A stretch of 64,000 nucleotides of DNA, taken from assembly GCA_003225005.1 (NCBI GenBank), contig QIAN01000162.1, positions 62,001-126,000 of the forward strand. The letters are read 5' to 3'. A program made the position numbers and the translations under genes. Below, piece after piece: positions 18,520-27,695 of the stretch. The notes under the pieces are model-generated. The model was not told the DNA's origin and made no database searches. It saw only the letters and a program-made list of their open reading frames with translations. How positions within the stretch are numbered: the first letter of the stretch is position 1; each line of letters starts with the position of its first letter. This DNA comes from Acidobacteriota bacterium (lineage in GTDB: Bacteria; Acidobacteriota; Terriglobia; Terriglobales; Acidobacteriaceae).

Positions 18520-19734
18520 CTAATTTACAATCCCCATTTTCCGCCCCACCCTCGACAGCACCTCCAGCGCCCGCTCCAGTTCCTCCCTTGTATGCGTCGC
18601 CGTCATGATGGTGCGGATGCGCGCTTTGCCTTCCGGCACCGTGGGAAACGCGATGCCCGTGCCGAGAACTCCCTCTTGGAAGAGTTCGCGGGAGAAGTCC
18701 ATGGTCAGCTTGCCGTCGCCGATGATGATCGGCGTGATCGGCGTCTCGCTGGCTGGCGTGGCATGCCCGCCGATATCGAAGCCGAGCCGTCCCAGTTCTT
18801 TTTTCCAGAAGCGTGTGTTCTCCCACAGTTTCTCCCCGCGCTCGGGTTCGTTTTCCAGAACATCGAAAGCAGCGATACAGGTCGCCGCGACCGACGGCGG
18901 ATGCGATGTCGAAAACAAAAAAGGCCGCGCCCGGTGATAGAGAAAATCAATCAGGTCGCGCGTCCCGCAGACATATCCGCCGAGCGCGCCAATCGCCTTA
19001 GACAAAGTCCCGACCTGAATATCGACGCGCCCGTGCACCTTGAAGTGGTCAATTGTGCCACGCCCGTTTCGGCCCAGCACGCCGGAAGCGTGTGCGTCGT
19101 CAACCATCATAATGGCGCCGTATTTCTCAGCCAGATCGCACAGCCCGGGTAGCGGCCCGATGTCGCCGTCCATGGAGAACACGCCATCGGTAATCAGCAG
19201 CTTCTTACCCGGTTGGTCCTTTACGCTGGCGAGTTGTTCTTCTGCGTGCGAGATGTCTTTGTGGCGGAAGACCAGAATCCTCGCCCGCGACAAGCGCGCG
19301 CCATCGATGATCGAGGCGTGATTCAGCGCGTCGGAGATGATGAAATCTTCCTTGCCCAGCACCGCCGAAACCGTTCCCGCGTTGGCGGCGAACCCCGATG
19401 GAAAGACCACGCATGCTTCCACATTCTTGAAGCGCGCAATCTTTTCCTCCAGCTCCATGTGAATCTTCATGGTGCCGGCAATGGTTCGCACCGCGCCCGA
19501 CCCCACACCATACTTGCGAGTCGCTTCCAAAGCCGCCTCACGCAGCTTGGGATGTGTTGTCAGCCCCAGATAATTGTTCGACGCTAGGTTGATGACTTTC
19601 TTGCCGTCGAACGTGCACACCGGCGCCTGCTCGTCCTCAAGCACGCGGAGCTTGAAGTGCGTGCCTTTGCTTTTGAGTTCGTCGAGTTGATCGGTGAGAT
19701 AAGACAGCGGATTTGTGCGGGTTGCGGTCGTCAT
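18520..19734 (-). CDS. kbl: Glycine C-acetyltransferase (2-amino-3-ketobutyrate CoA ligase)
   Basis: A 404-residue PLP enzyme of the alpha-oxoamine synthase family. Visible are DALNHASIIDGARLS, DDAHASGVLG and the PLP-lysine loop VGTLSKAIGALGGYVCG. It cleaves 2-amino-3-ketobutyrate with CoA to glycine and acetyl-CoA. The adjacent upstream gene tdh makes that substrate from threonine, which settles the assignment against KBL-like biotin or sphinganine synthases. GAGG lies 5 nt before the ATG. Confidence 0.94.
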   Translation of the reverse strand: MTTATRTNPLSYLTDQLDELKSKGTHFKLRVLEDEQAPVCTFDGKKVINLASNNYLGLTTHPKLREAALEATRKYGVGSGAVRTIAGTMKIHMELEEKIARFKNVEACVVFPSGFAANAGTVSAVLGKEDFIISDALNHASIIDGARLSRARILVFRHKDISHAEEQLASVKDQPGKKLLITDGVFSMDGDIGPLPGLCDLAEKYGAIMMVDDAHASGVLGRNGRGTIDHFKVHGRVDIQVGTLSKAIGALGGYVCGTRDLIDFLYHRARPFLFSTSHPPSVAATCIAAFDVLENEPERGEKLWENTRFWKKELGRLGFDIGGHATPASETPITPIIIGDGKLTMDFSRELFQEGVLGTGIAFPTVPEGKARIRTIMTATHTREELERALEVLSRVGRKMGIVN

Positions 19735-19843
19735 GTCGGCCTCGAAACTTCTTTTATCTGCGGAGTGAAGACTCTTCAGGACCAGTGGGGATCGGAATCA
19801 GGATCGGAACCACGGGCATTCTGACTGCGATACCGCTACATAC

Positions 19844-20896
19844 TTACCGAACCCCATTCGGATACACCAATATCTTGCTGGCCTCACCCGTCTTGAGCCG
19901 CTCCATGCCTCTGGAAAAATCCTTCATTGCGATGCGGTCCGTGATCACCGGATGCAGATCGAGTTTCCCGCTCTTGAGCAGAGCGGTCATCTGGTACCAG
20001 GTCTGATACATGCGGCGTCCATTGATGCCCTGCACCGTAATGCCTTTGAAAATAATGTCTTCGGAAAAGTTCAACGAGACGGGCTTCGAGGTCAGCCCCA
20101 GAAGGGAAATCCGTCCTCCGCGCCGCACGATATCGAAGGCGGTCCGAATCGAGTCTGGATGGCCCGCCATTTCGAGGACCACATCCACGCCCAGGCCTCC
20201 GGTCTTTTCCATGACCATCGCGCTGGCGTTTTCTTTGGAGGGATCGAGCACGTAGTCGGCCTTCATGTCGCGCGCGATCTTGCGCCGGTATTCATTCACT
20301 TCGATAGCGAACACGGTCGTCGCGCCCACTGCTCTCGCCACTGCGATGGCAAATAACCCAATGGGTCCGCAGCCGGTAATGGCGACGCTGTTGGCCGCAA
20401 TCTCGCCCGCCAGCACGCTGTGCACGGCATTGCCCAGGGGATCGAGAATCGAGGCATACTCCTGAGGAATGGCCGGGTCGAGCTTCCAGATATTTGACTC
20501 GGGGATCACAACATATTCGGCGAAGGCGCCGTCGGCATCGACGCCAATGATCTTCACATTCTGGCAAATGTGTGCCTCGCCGGTGCGGCACTGCAGACAC
20601 TTGCCACAGGCCACATGCATTTCGGCGGAAACAAAATCGCCCTGCTTGACGCTGGTGACCTCATCCCCATAAGCTGCGACCTCGCCGCAGAATTCATGTC
20701 CTGGAATCAGCGGAGGATGAATGCGGTTCTGCGCCCAGCGGTCCCAGTTGTAGATGTGCAGATCGGTACCGCAAATAGAGGCGACCTTGACCTTTACCAG
20801 CACATCGGTACGCCCAAACGCGGGAACTTTCACTTCGCGAACTTCCGCCCCGGGCGCGGCTTCTGGCTTGACCACCGCCAGCATGGATGTGGGCAT
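19844..20896 (-). CDS. tdh: L-threonine 3-dehydrogenase
   Basis: A 350-residue zinc MDR dehydrogenase oxidising threonine to 2-amino-3-ketobutyrate. The catalytic zinc region CGTDLHIYNWDRWAQ and GHEFCGEV, and the structural zinc cysteines CGKCLQCRTGEAHIC, are intact; the Rossmann loop is TGCGPIGLFAIAVARAVGA. Start set at ATG 20896 with GAGG upstream; ATG 20884 is possible. With kbl (109 nt downstream) it forms the threonine-to-glycine route. Confidence 0.94.
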   Translation of the reverse strand: MPTSMLAVVKPEAAPGAEVREVKVPAFGRTDVLVKVKVASICGTDLHIYNWDRWAQNRIHPPLIPGHEFCGEVAAYGDEVTSVKQGDFVSAEMHVACGKCLQCRTGEAHICQNVKIIGVDADGAFAEYVVIPESNIWKLDPAIPQEYASILDPLGNAVHSVLAGEIAANSVAITGCGPIGLFAIAVARAVGATTVFAIEVNEYRRKIARDMKADYVLDPSKENASAMVMEKTGGLGVDVVLEMAGHPDSIRTAFDIVRRGGRISLLGLTSKPVSLNFSEDIIFKGITVQGINGRRMYQTWYQMTALLKSGKLDLHPVITDRIAMKDFSRGMERLKTGEASKILVYPNGVR

Positions 20897-21047
20897 GAAG
20901 GAAAACCTCACGGCGGTAAAAAAGGAGGCCCTGCGGCCATTCTCGGCGCATAGCCCCCCTTTCAGCAAACGAAAGATTGTAGCACCGGAGCCAACCACGA
21001 CGGGCTGTCTCTGATTGCTCCGAGGATTTCTAGCAACCGCTGCGGGC

Positions 21048-21605
21048 CTATTTGTCCTCCGGCAATCCCCTGTCAAACCTTCGTGGCGAGTTAGTTTTGA
21101 CCTCCTCGGACCGTCCCCGCGGAATGCTCAGAGTCTGCCATTCACTCGATCGCAGGTGTTTTGCCAAAAACACAATCTGCCCGATGTGTTGCGCATAGTG
21201 CGCGATCTGCCGGTTTATGGCCTGCAGCACAGTGTGCGGCTCACCGCGAATCGTCACCGTGCGCATGGCGTCTTCTGGCTTGAGCGGATCGAGCGCCGCA
21301 AACACTCGCGCCCATCCTTCCTCCCACCAGCGCATCACCTCGCCACGCGTCGTCGCCGCATTCAGTGCAAACTCCTGATCACGATGGCGGTCGGGCTTCT
21401 CACCGTCGCTGGTGAGGAAATCCGTGAAGCGCGAGCGCATATTGCCCGCCAGATGCTTGACCAGGATCGCAACGGAGTTCGACTCTGGATCCATGGTGAC
21501 GAAAAAATCTTCGTCTGGAAGCTGCGACATTGCTCGTTCGCCCATGCGCTTGTGACCACGCAATTGGCGGCGGGCTTCATCCAAATAATGCGCTGCCATG
21601 TCCAT
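21048..21605 (-). CDS. DUF1572/DinB-like protein
   Basis: A 185-residue protein of the DinB-like helical superfamily: SNSVAILVKHLAGNMRSRFTDFLTSD (about residues 40-66) and a C-terminal AHYAQHIGQIVFLAKHL block. The histidines KHL and HYAQH match the expected metal ligands. It sits 56 nt after hyuB on the same strand, so the two may be one transcript, although no functional link is known. Biochemical role unknown. Confidence 0.8.
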   Translation of the reverse strand: MDMAAHYLDEARRQLRGHKRMGERAMSQLPDEDFFVTMDPESNSVAILVKHLAGNMRSRFTDFLTSDGEKPDRHRDQEFALNAATTRGEVMRWWEEGWARVFAALDPLKPEDAMRTVTIRGEPHTVLQAINRQIAHYAQHIGQIVFLAKHLRSSEWQTLSIPRGRSEEVKTNSPRRFDRGLPEDK

Positions 21606-21661
21606 GAATTACGAGACCGGCTTCGTTTCAAGATGGGATGCCGAAGACAAAGCTGGCGAAA

Positions 21662-23272
21662 TCACGCGCCCCATCCCCCGCCACCCGGGGACTCAACCCT
21701 AATTCTCTCGCCTTTGCGCAAGCGCGTGCTGAATTTGCCTGGCATCGGCTCGACCGACCCGTCGTTGCGCTGGACGCTAGCTTTTCCCGGCGCGCCAGCG
21801 CCACCACCGACCAAGCCCCAAGGACCATTGGACCGGCGGTCGGCAAGCAATGTGACTTCGCAGTCGGTGAGCACCTCAATTTCTCGGACGATGCCATTTC
21901 CCCCACGATGCTTTCCCCGTCCACCGCTTCCCGGGCGCAGTGAATATTGTCTGATCCTCAACGGATAGGCGTACTCCAGCGCCTCCGCGGGGGTATTCAA
22001 CGAATTCGTCATGTGGGTGTGGACGCCGGAGACGCCGGGCTTGACGGGTCGGGCTCCCATGCCTCCGGCGATGGTCTCGTAATAGGCAAACGGCTGTCCG
22101 GTACGTGGATCAATACCACCGATGGTGAGGTTGTTCATGGTGCCAGCAGCCGCGGCGGGAATTCGATCGGGGATTGCCTGAGCCAGCGCTCGCAACAGAA
22201 CATCGACAATGCGCTGCGACGTCTCCACATTCCCGCCCGCAACTGCGGCGGGCGGGCGGGCGTTGACCATCGTTCCCTCCGGCGCGATTACCTTGATCGG
22301 CCGCATTAGCCCGGCCGTGGCCGGCACATCTTCTGCAAGCAGGCAGCGGAGTACGTAAAAACAAGCCGAATAGGTGATTGCCTCGACCGCGTTCACGCTT
22401 CCCTGAACCTGAGGATCTGTGCCGGTGAAATCGATTGCAACCATTGGCTGAGAAGCAGGTTTCGGGCGGTCGTGTCTAACCTTCACCGTCACTGCAATCT
22501 TTATTGGCTTGTCGCTGATCCCATCGTTGTCGAGGAAATCCTCCGCGCGGTACGTTCCGGTGGGGACGCGCGCTAAGAATGCGCGTATTAATTCTTCGGA
22601 ATATTCCAATAGCTCGGATGCCGCGCGCTGGGCGCGCTCAACTCCATAACGGACACAAATTTCCTGCAGGCGCTCGGCGCCGGTGTGACAAGCTGCAATC
22701 TGCGCACCCAAGTCGCCCTCGCGCTCCTGCGGCGTGCGAACGTTGTTCAGCAGCAATGCCAGGATATCGCGCTCGATTTTGCCGGCGCGGATGATCTTCA
22801 CCGGAGGGATGCGCAGCCCTTCCTGATAGATCTCGCGGCAGAGTCCCATGGAACCGGCGTATGCACCACCCACGTCAGCGTGGTGGGCGCGCGCAGCCAC
22901 ATAAAAGTGAGGAGGCGGGGCTTCGCGCGCGCCAACACGGAGGTGCCCCACGTGGACAGGCGCTACCAGGGTGATGTCGGGTAAATGCGTGCCTCCGCGA
23001 AACGGATCGTTCAGCATGACCACATCGCCGGGGCCCATGTGGCACGCTCGAATCGCGGCGCGAACCGACATCGGCATCGACCCCAGATGAACCGGCATGT
23101 GGTCACCCATGGCGATAACTTCGCCATCGCTATCGAACACGGCACAGGAGTAGTCGCGCCGTTCTTTAATGTTCGGTGAAAATGCCGTCCGGCGTAGAAC
23201 TGCTCCCATCTCTTCGGCGATCGAATGGTAGAGATTCTTGAAGACTTCCAGTTCGATGGGATCGCGACTCAT
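21662..23272 (-). CDS. Hydantoinase B / oxoprolinase family protein
   Basis: A 536-residue protein homologous to HyuB (N-methylhydantoinase B) and to the C-terminal half of 5-oxoprolinase. Recognisable: the start DPIELEVFKNLYHSIAEEMGAVLRRTAFS, GDVVMLNDPFRGGTHLPDITLVAP, and a glycine-rich C-terminus (SGGRGKHRGGNGIVREIE). These act as the partner of the ATP-binding HyuA subunit in ring opening of hydantoin-like or oxoproline substrates. No hyuA lies beside it in this window, so its partner must be elsewhere or it acts alone. Confidence 0.9.
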   Translation of the reverse strand: MSRDPIELEVFKNLYHSIAEEMGAVLRRTAFSPNIKERRDYSCAVFDSDGEVIAMGDHMPVHLGSMPMSVRAAIRACHMGPGDVVMLNDPFRGGTHLPDITLVAPVHVGHLRVGAREAPPPHFYVAARAHHADVGGAYAGSMGLCREIYQEGLRIPPVKIIRAGKIERDILALLLNNVRTPQEREGDLGAQIAACHTGAERLQEICVRYGVERAQRAASELLEYSEELIRAFLARVPTGTYRAEDFLDNDGISDKPIKIAVTVKVRHDRPKPASQPMVAIDFTGTDPQVQGSVNAVEAITYSACFYVLRCLLAEDVPATAGLMRPIKVIAPEGTMVNARPPAAVAGGNVETSQRIVDVLLRALAQAIPDRIPAAAAGTMNNLTIGGIDPRTGQPFAYYETIAGGMGARPVKPGVSGVHTHMTNSLNTPAEALEYAYPLRIRQYSLRPGSGGRGKHRGGNGIVREIEVLTDCEVTLLADRRSNGPWGLVGGGAGAPGKASVQRNDGSVEPMPGKFSTRLRKGERIRVESPGGGGWGA

Positions 23273-23426
23273 GAAACCTGAATTTTACCCGAAGCAGGAA
23301 CCTGACGTGCGAACACGAACCACGCGGGGACTTCAGCGCCGGAGGCCCAGTCCCACACCAGGCTCTCCCCTGCTCAGAAATTTCCAAATGCCCATGGGAA
23401 AAACCCGATGCGCCCGAATAATTGTA

Positions 23427-23455
23427 TTGACACGTGGGGTGTAGTACCGCAATAT
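23427..23455 (+). promoter_or_regulatory. Putative sigma-70 promoter of the lysine-rich micro-gene
   Basis: TTGACA (23427-23432), a 17-nt spacer and CAATAT (23450-23455). The -35 is perfect; the -10 matches three of six positions. Predicted transcription would start about 100 nt before the small open frame at 23561. Confidence 0.5.
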
Positions 23456-23560
23456 CTTGGATCAAAGCAGCTGTCCCTACAATGCGTAGGGTTGCTTCAG
23501 GCAACCGGCCCGGGAGTTGAAAACATTTCCAAGGGAAAATCGTTCAGCGGAGGAATCTTC

Positions 23561-23599
23561 ATGGCAACCAAGAAAAAAGCAAAAAAGAAGAAACATTAA
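23561..23599 (+). CDS. Tiny lysine-rich peptide (12 residues)
   Basis: ATG to TAA encodes MATKKKAKKKKH, preceded by GGAGG at 7 nt. The frame is framed by a promoter-like sequence at 23427 and an intrinsic terminator at 23644, so the unit looks like a complete short gene. The peptide would be almost pure positive charge, resembling the tails of histone-like or ribosomal proteins. It may be a real micro-protein, a leader peptide, or the coding part of a small RNA. No function is assigned. Confidence 0.5.
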   Translation: MATKKKAKKKKH

Positions 23600-23643
23600 C
23601 CGCCCAGCGAGGCGGCGCCTCGCAAAACCGAGAAATCTCACTG

Positions 23644-23685
23644 GCCTCTCAGGGGAAGCACCTCTTGAGAGGCTGTTCCTTTTTC
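23644..23685 (+). terminator. Intrinsic terminator
   Basis: GCCTCTCA (23644-23651) pairs perfectly with TGAGAGGC (23666-23673), and the stem can extend inward. It is followed by a T-rich tract (TTCCTTTTTC). It ends the short transcript carrying the lysine-rich frame and insulates the MerR gene. Confidence 0.75.
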
Positions 23686-23759
23686 TGCCGGCATCCACGA
23701 ATTTTGCCATAACCGCGCCGTCGGATGTGTCACAATACACCACACGGGTTTTGACGGAA

Positions 23760-24164
23760 ATGAGCGCAAAGAAGAGAAATGCGAGTAAGGCCATGGGAGG
23801 GGAGATATTCATCCCGGATAAGCTTTACTTCCGCATCGGCGAAGTGGCGATCCTCTGCCGGCTGCCAGCCTATGTGCTACGTTTTTGGGAGACCGAGTTT
23901 CCGCAATTAAAGCCGGTGAAAAGCAGTACGGGCCAGCGCATGTACCGCAAACGCGACGTCGAAAATGTGCTGCGCATCAAGCAACTTCTGTATGACCAGG
24001 GATTCACCATCAGCGGGGCCCGTCAACACTTGCGATCGGAAATCAAATCCGATAAGAGCCAGAGCACGATCCCGTTCCCCGCGCAATCGGCGGCTGAGAT
24101 TCGGTATATCCGCCAGGGATTGCGCGAGATTTTGAACTTGCTTTCAACTCGCCGCACGGGATAG
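23760..24164 (+). CDS. MerR family transcriptional regulator
   Basis: A 134-residue protein. The N-terminal winged helix (YFRIGEVAILCRLPAYVLRFWETEFPQLKP, residues 18-47) is followed by the MerR wing (GQRMYRKRDVENVLRIKQLL) and a short C-terminal helix. It lacks any metal-binding cysteine motif and has no long effector domain. Such short MerR proteins are often found near ihf or pheT in other bacteria, but here the neighbours give no hint. Start at ATG 23760, where the homology begins. Confidence 0.88.
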   Translation: MSAKKRNASKAMGGEIFIPDKLYFRIGEVAILCRLPAYVLRFWETEFPQLKPVKSSTGQRMYRKRDVENVLRIKQLLYDQGFTISGARQHLRSEIKSDKSQSTIPFPAQSAAEIRYIRQGLREILNLLSTRRTG

Positions 24165-24246
24165 GCCGATTCCCACATTGCGACTCTCGACCCTGCCGTC
24201 AGCCCAGTATCGATAAGGTCCACGCAGCACGATCGCGATCGCGACT

Positions 24247-25098
24247 TCAGTGGTCATAATAAAGATCTTCCAAAGCCTTCTTAACTTTGGCCGATAGCGC
24301 CTCCATGTCTCGCAATTTCAGCCCTGCCGTCGAGATGGGCTCGCCTACCCGCATCTCCAGCGGGCGGGGCTTGATGTGGTAGGTATCCATGGGCAGCAGT
24401 TCGTAGGTGCCGACCAGCGCGACAGGAACGATATCCACTTGCGCCTTGATGGCCAAAAAGAAAGTTCCTTGCAGAAACGGCTTAATCTCTCCATCCGGAG
24501 TGCGGCCGCCCTCGGGGAAAATCACCAGCGGCATGCCTGCCTGCAGACTCTTCACTGCCGAGCGGATACTGGCAATCGATTTCGTGGGCTTTTGCTGATC
24601 AATGCAGACCTGTCCCGACCGCTTGAGGTGCCAGCCTACCACCGGATATGAGAGCAATTCCTTCTTGAACACAATGCGGAACTGAAACGGCAGGTTCACG
24701 TACAGGACTGGAATATCCATCGCCGAAGCGTGATTTGCGGCGTATACCTGCGGCTTCGAGGTATCGATCTTCCGCATACCGGTCACCTCGACCGGTGACG
24801 CGATCGTCTTCATGATCAGCCACGACCAGGCGCGCGAAAACCAGTGCAGCAGTCGTCCGCCCCGGTCAAATACACCCATCGGCAACGCCGCCAAACCGAG
24901 AACGAGTGTGTAAAGCCATATCAGCGGATCAAAAACCAAATAAGAACGGAGGCGGCTGAGCCAGCCGTATTTTTTTCCTGAATTCGCAGGGTGCGATCGG
25001 AGGTTCTGAACCGGCGGCGTGTCCCGATGCGCGGAACCAGCTGGCGCTGTCTCCGGAGTCTCCCCTAACTGATCAATCGATGAATTCGCTTCGACCAC
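24247..25098 (-). CDS. plsC: 1-acyl-sn-glycerol-3-phosphate acyltransferase
   Basis: A 283-residue membrane acyltransferase. The HX4D motif appears as NHASAMD (about residue 117), and FPEGGRTPDGEIKPF (about 197) is the second catalytic/substrate block. A hydrophobic stretch at residues 50-85 anchors it. It converts lysophosphatidic acid to phosphatidic acid. The ~45-residue N-terminus is longer than usual and polar. Start is GTG 25098. Confidence 0.92.
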   Translation of the reverse strand: MVEANSSIDQLGETPETAPAGSAHRDTPPVQNLRSHPANSGKKYGWLSRLRSYLVFDPLIWLYTLVLGLAALPMGVFDRGGRLLHWFSRAWSWLIMKTIASPVEVTGMRKIDTSKPQVYAANHASAMDIPVLYVNLPFQFRIVFKKELLSYPVVGWHLKRSGQVCIDQQKPTKSIASIRSAVKSLQAGMPLVIFPEGGRTPDGEIKPFLQGTFFLAIKAQVDIVPVALVGTYELLPMDTYHIKPRPLEMRVGEPISTAGLKLRDMEALSAKVKKALEDLYYDH

Positions 25099-25148
25099 AC
25101 TTCCATTTTAGGGGAAATACGTAGAAACTGCCGATTCCTCGCAAGGTA

Positions 25149-26585
25149 TCAAACTTTCGTTCCAAAGCTGCGCATGGCTTCGCCCACCACGTAGATCGAT
25201 CCGGTGATCACAACCACGGTTTCCAGCTTGGACAGCGCCCGCGCACGATCCAGGGCGGAGGCAACATTCTCGGCGGTCTCGATCTCCGTCGACGACCGCT
25301 TCGCCGCCTCACGGATCTCCTCTGGAGACGCCGATCGAGGATTCTCTGCTTGGACGGCGATGACCTGCTCCGCCAGCGGAAACAAAATCTCCGCCATCTC
25401 CGAAATGGACTTGTCGCGCATGGCGCCAAAGACAAAGATCAGTGGACGATCTTCGTATTGCGCTGAAAGAGCTGACCGTAGCGCCCACGCACCTGCCGGA
25501 TTGTGCGCCACATCCATGACGATTTCAGGCGCACCGGCCCGCGCCGGGATTACCTGGAATCTCCCAGGCCAGCGCGTTTCGCGAATCCCGCGCTCCATGG
25601 AGTCTGCCGTGATGCCAGAAGATCCCCGGTCACGCAATGCCTTCGCCGTCGCAATCGCCAGCGCCACATTCCGCAACTGGTGCCGTCCGACCAAAGCGTT
25701 CTCGACAAGAATCTGCTTTCCCATGACTTGCAGCGGGTACCGACAAATGTACCCTCGTCCGTGCTTCTCAGCGCTGTTCGCTGTACCCACCGCGATCTCT
25801 CGGTCGAGAGGCTGGTCTTCCCCGACATTCGGTACTCGGCACTCTGTACTCGGCACCAAGTATTGACTGCTAGCAGGAGAAAGCGGCGGCACGTACGGCA
25901 CCGCGCTCATGACCCGCGCACCCAGCTCGAGGACTGTGTCCCCGATCACATCGTTGGCCTCCGGGTGCTGGGGCAACGTTACTACCACGCCGCCGGGACG
26001 GATGATCCCCACTTTTTCCCCAGCAATCTCGCCCACCGTGTTGCCGAGAAACTTCTGATGGTCCAGTGCAATGTCGGTAATGACACTCACTTCGGGTTCG
26101 ACGACATTAGTCGCATCCAGTCGCCCGCCCATACCGACTTCCAGTACTGCCATTTCGACCGCCTCTTGGGCGAAGTGCTCAAACGCAATCGCAGTCATCA
26201 TTTCAAAAAAACTCGGATGCCTTGGCAGTTGGCCCTGCTCGACTAATCGCTCCGCTGCGCGATCGACTTTGCCATGCAACTCAGCAAAGTCGTGATCGCC
26301 GATCTCTGTTCCGTCCACCCGGATACGTTCATTGATCCGCAGCAAATGCGGCGAGGTGTACAGCCCGGTCTTGTAACCCGAAGCTCGCAGGATGGATGCC
26401 AACGTCGCCGCCGTCGAGCCCTTGCCGTTCGTACCCGCGATTAGCACGCTCGGGAATCGACGCTCCGGATTTCCCAGCGCTGCCAGCAGAACCCGCATGG
26501 CTGCCAAGTCGAACTTTTGCGACGGGGTATTCGTCAGTTCGTGCCCAAGGGCAAACATGCTCGCGATTGCAGTTTTGTAGGACAT
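25149..26585 (-). CDS. folC: Bifunctional folylpolyglutamate/dihydrofolate synthase
   Basis: A 478-residue Mur-ligase-family enzyme with the P-loop GTNGKGSTAATLASILRASG (about residue 50), the EVGMGGRLDATN block and the C-terminal ligase domain (MDVAHNPAGAWALRSAL). It adds glutamate to dihydropteroate and folates. About 40 residues (roughly 232-275) have no counterpart in the family; the DNA there contains two copies of GTACTCGGCAC, so a repeat element seems to have entered in frame. The enzyme should remain active if the loop is surface-exposed. Confidence 0.92.
   Translation of the reverse strand: MSYKTAIASMFALGHELTNTPSQKFDLAAMRVLLAALGNPERRFPSVLIAGTNGKGSTAATLASILRASGYKTGLYTSPHLLRINERIRVDGTEIGDHDFAELHGKVDRAAERLVEQGQLPRHPSFFEMMTAIAFEHFAQEAVEMAVLEVGMGGRLDATNVVEPEVSVITDIALDHQKFLGNTVGEIAGEKVGIIRPGGVVVTLPQHPEANDVIGDTVLELGARVMSAVPYVPPLSPASSQYLVPSTECRVPNVGEDQPLDREIAVGTANSAEKHGRGYICRYPLQVMGKQILVENALVGRHQLRNVALAIATAKALRDRGSSGITADSMERGIRETRWPGRFQVIPARAGAPEIVMDVAHNPAGAWALRSALSAQYEDRPLIFVFGAMRDKSISEMAEILFPLAEQVIAVQAENPRSASPEEIREAAKRSSTEIETAENVASALDRARALSKLETVVVITGSIYVVGEAMRSFGTKV
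25822..25866. repeat. Short direct repeat inside folC
   Basis: GGTACTCGGCACTCTGTACTCGGCAC contains two near-identical 11-mers. It is translated in frame as part of the extra segment of FolC. This class of short GTACTCGG repeats is, from general knowledge, seen between genes in acidobacterial genomes. Confidence 0.5.
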
Positions 26586-26748
26586 AGAAGCAGCCGTTGG
26601 CTGTTGGCTCTTCGCTTTCGGCTCAGGCCTCTAGCTTACCAATTCCAACTGAAAAGGTACGAGTCTGAGGGGAATGGCTCTGAGGGGATGGGGAGAAGCA
26701 CTTGCTAGGCCAGGATGATCCCAGTGCCCAGCTGACAGCGAAGAACTT
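26586..26748. other. Intergenic region with low-complexity repeats
   Basis: The spacer between accD and folC carries GTTGGCTGTTGGCTCTT near 26600 and two copies of TCTGAGGGGA-type sequence near 26665-26690. No gene is seen. Confidence 0.3.
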
Positions 26749-27591
26749 TCACGCCGTCATAAAGTCCAACGCTCGCACAATGTAGGGTTTCAGCTGCTTG
26801 CGATGCAACACGGCATCGAGCATGCCATGCTCCAGCAGGAATTCACTGCGCTGAAATTCGGGCGGCAACTTTTGCCGGATGGTTTGCTCAATCACCCGCG
26901 GTCCGGCGAAACCAATCAACGCTCCCGGCTCGGCAATATTCAGGTCTCCCAGCATGGCAAACGATGCAGTCACACCGCCGGTGGTCGGATCGGTCAGCAA
27001 TGAGATGTATGGAACTTTCGCCTTATCCAGGCGCGCCAGTGCCGCCGAAATCTTCGCCAATTGCATCAGGCTGACAACGCCTTCCATCATGCGCGCCCCG
27101 CCCGACGCCGACACAATAATCAGCGGGGTGTTCGTGTCCATCGCGCGCTCCACGGAACGCGTAATCATTTCGCCAACCACGGTGCCCATGCTGCCGCCTA
27201 TAAAGCCATACTCCATAACGCTCATGATTACCGTTCGCCCATCGACCTTACCTCGTGCATTGATCACAGCATCTTTCAAGCCCGTATCTTCTTGCGCCCG
27301 CCGCAGGCGCTTCGAATAGGGTTTCAGGTCCACGAACTTCAGCGGATCGGTGGAGACCAGATTCCCATCAAAAGTTTCGTATTGGTTATCGTCCAGCAGT
27401 TGCGCCAGACGAGTGCGGGCGTCGATGCGGAAGTGTTTTTCGCACTTCGGACACACGTTCAGGTTCTCTTCCAGGTCCTTCTTCCAGATAATCTGCCGGC
27501 AGCCGTCGCACTTTACCCACAACCCTTCGGTGCGGACTTTCTTCTCGCCCGAGGTATCCAGTTCGCCGGATTGTCGTTTGAACCAAGCCAT
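26749..27591 (-). CDS. accD: Acetyl-CoA carboxylase carboxyltransferase subunit beta
   Basis: A 280-residue protein with the N-terminal zinc finger (CDGCRQIIW and CPKCEKHF, residues 28-53) and the crotonase-like carboxyltransferase fold containing SASGGARMMEGVVSLMQLAK and PTTGGVTASFAMLGD. It transfers the carboxyl group from biotin to acetyl-CoA together with AccA, which is not in this window. The ATG at 27591 matches the family start (MAWFKRQ). The frame is open upstream but without homology. Confidence 0.95.
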   Translation of the reverse strand: MAWFKRQSGELDTSGEKKVRTEGLWVKCDGCRQIIWKKDLEENLNVCPKCEKHFRIDARTRLAQLLDDNQYETFDGNLVSTDPLKFVDLKPYSKRLRRAQEDTGLKDAVINARGKVDGRTVIMSVMEYGFIGGSMGTVVGEMITRSVERAMDTNTPLIIVSASGGARMMEGVVSLMQLAKISAALARLDKAKVPYISLLTDPTTGGVTASFAMLGDLNIAEPGALIGFAGPRVIEQTIRQKLPPEFQRSEFLLEHGMLDAVLHRKQLKPYIVRALDFMTA

Positions 27592-27695
27592 AGGAAAAAA
27601 ACCGTTGATGTGGGGATGTTGACTCGGTTGAGTAAGACCCAGAGGCCCGACCTGGCTTCGTGGGCTCTTCATTCAACAATCAACATTGATCCCCC

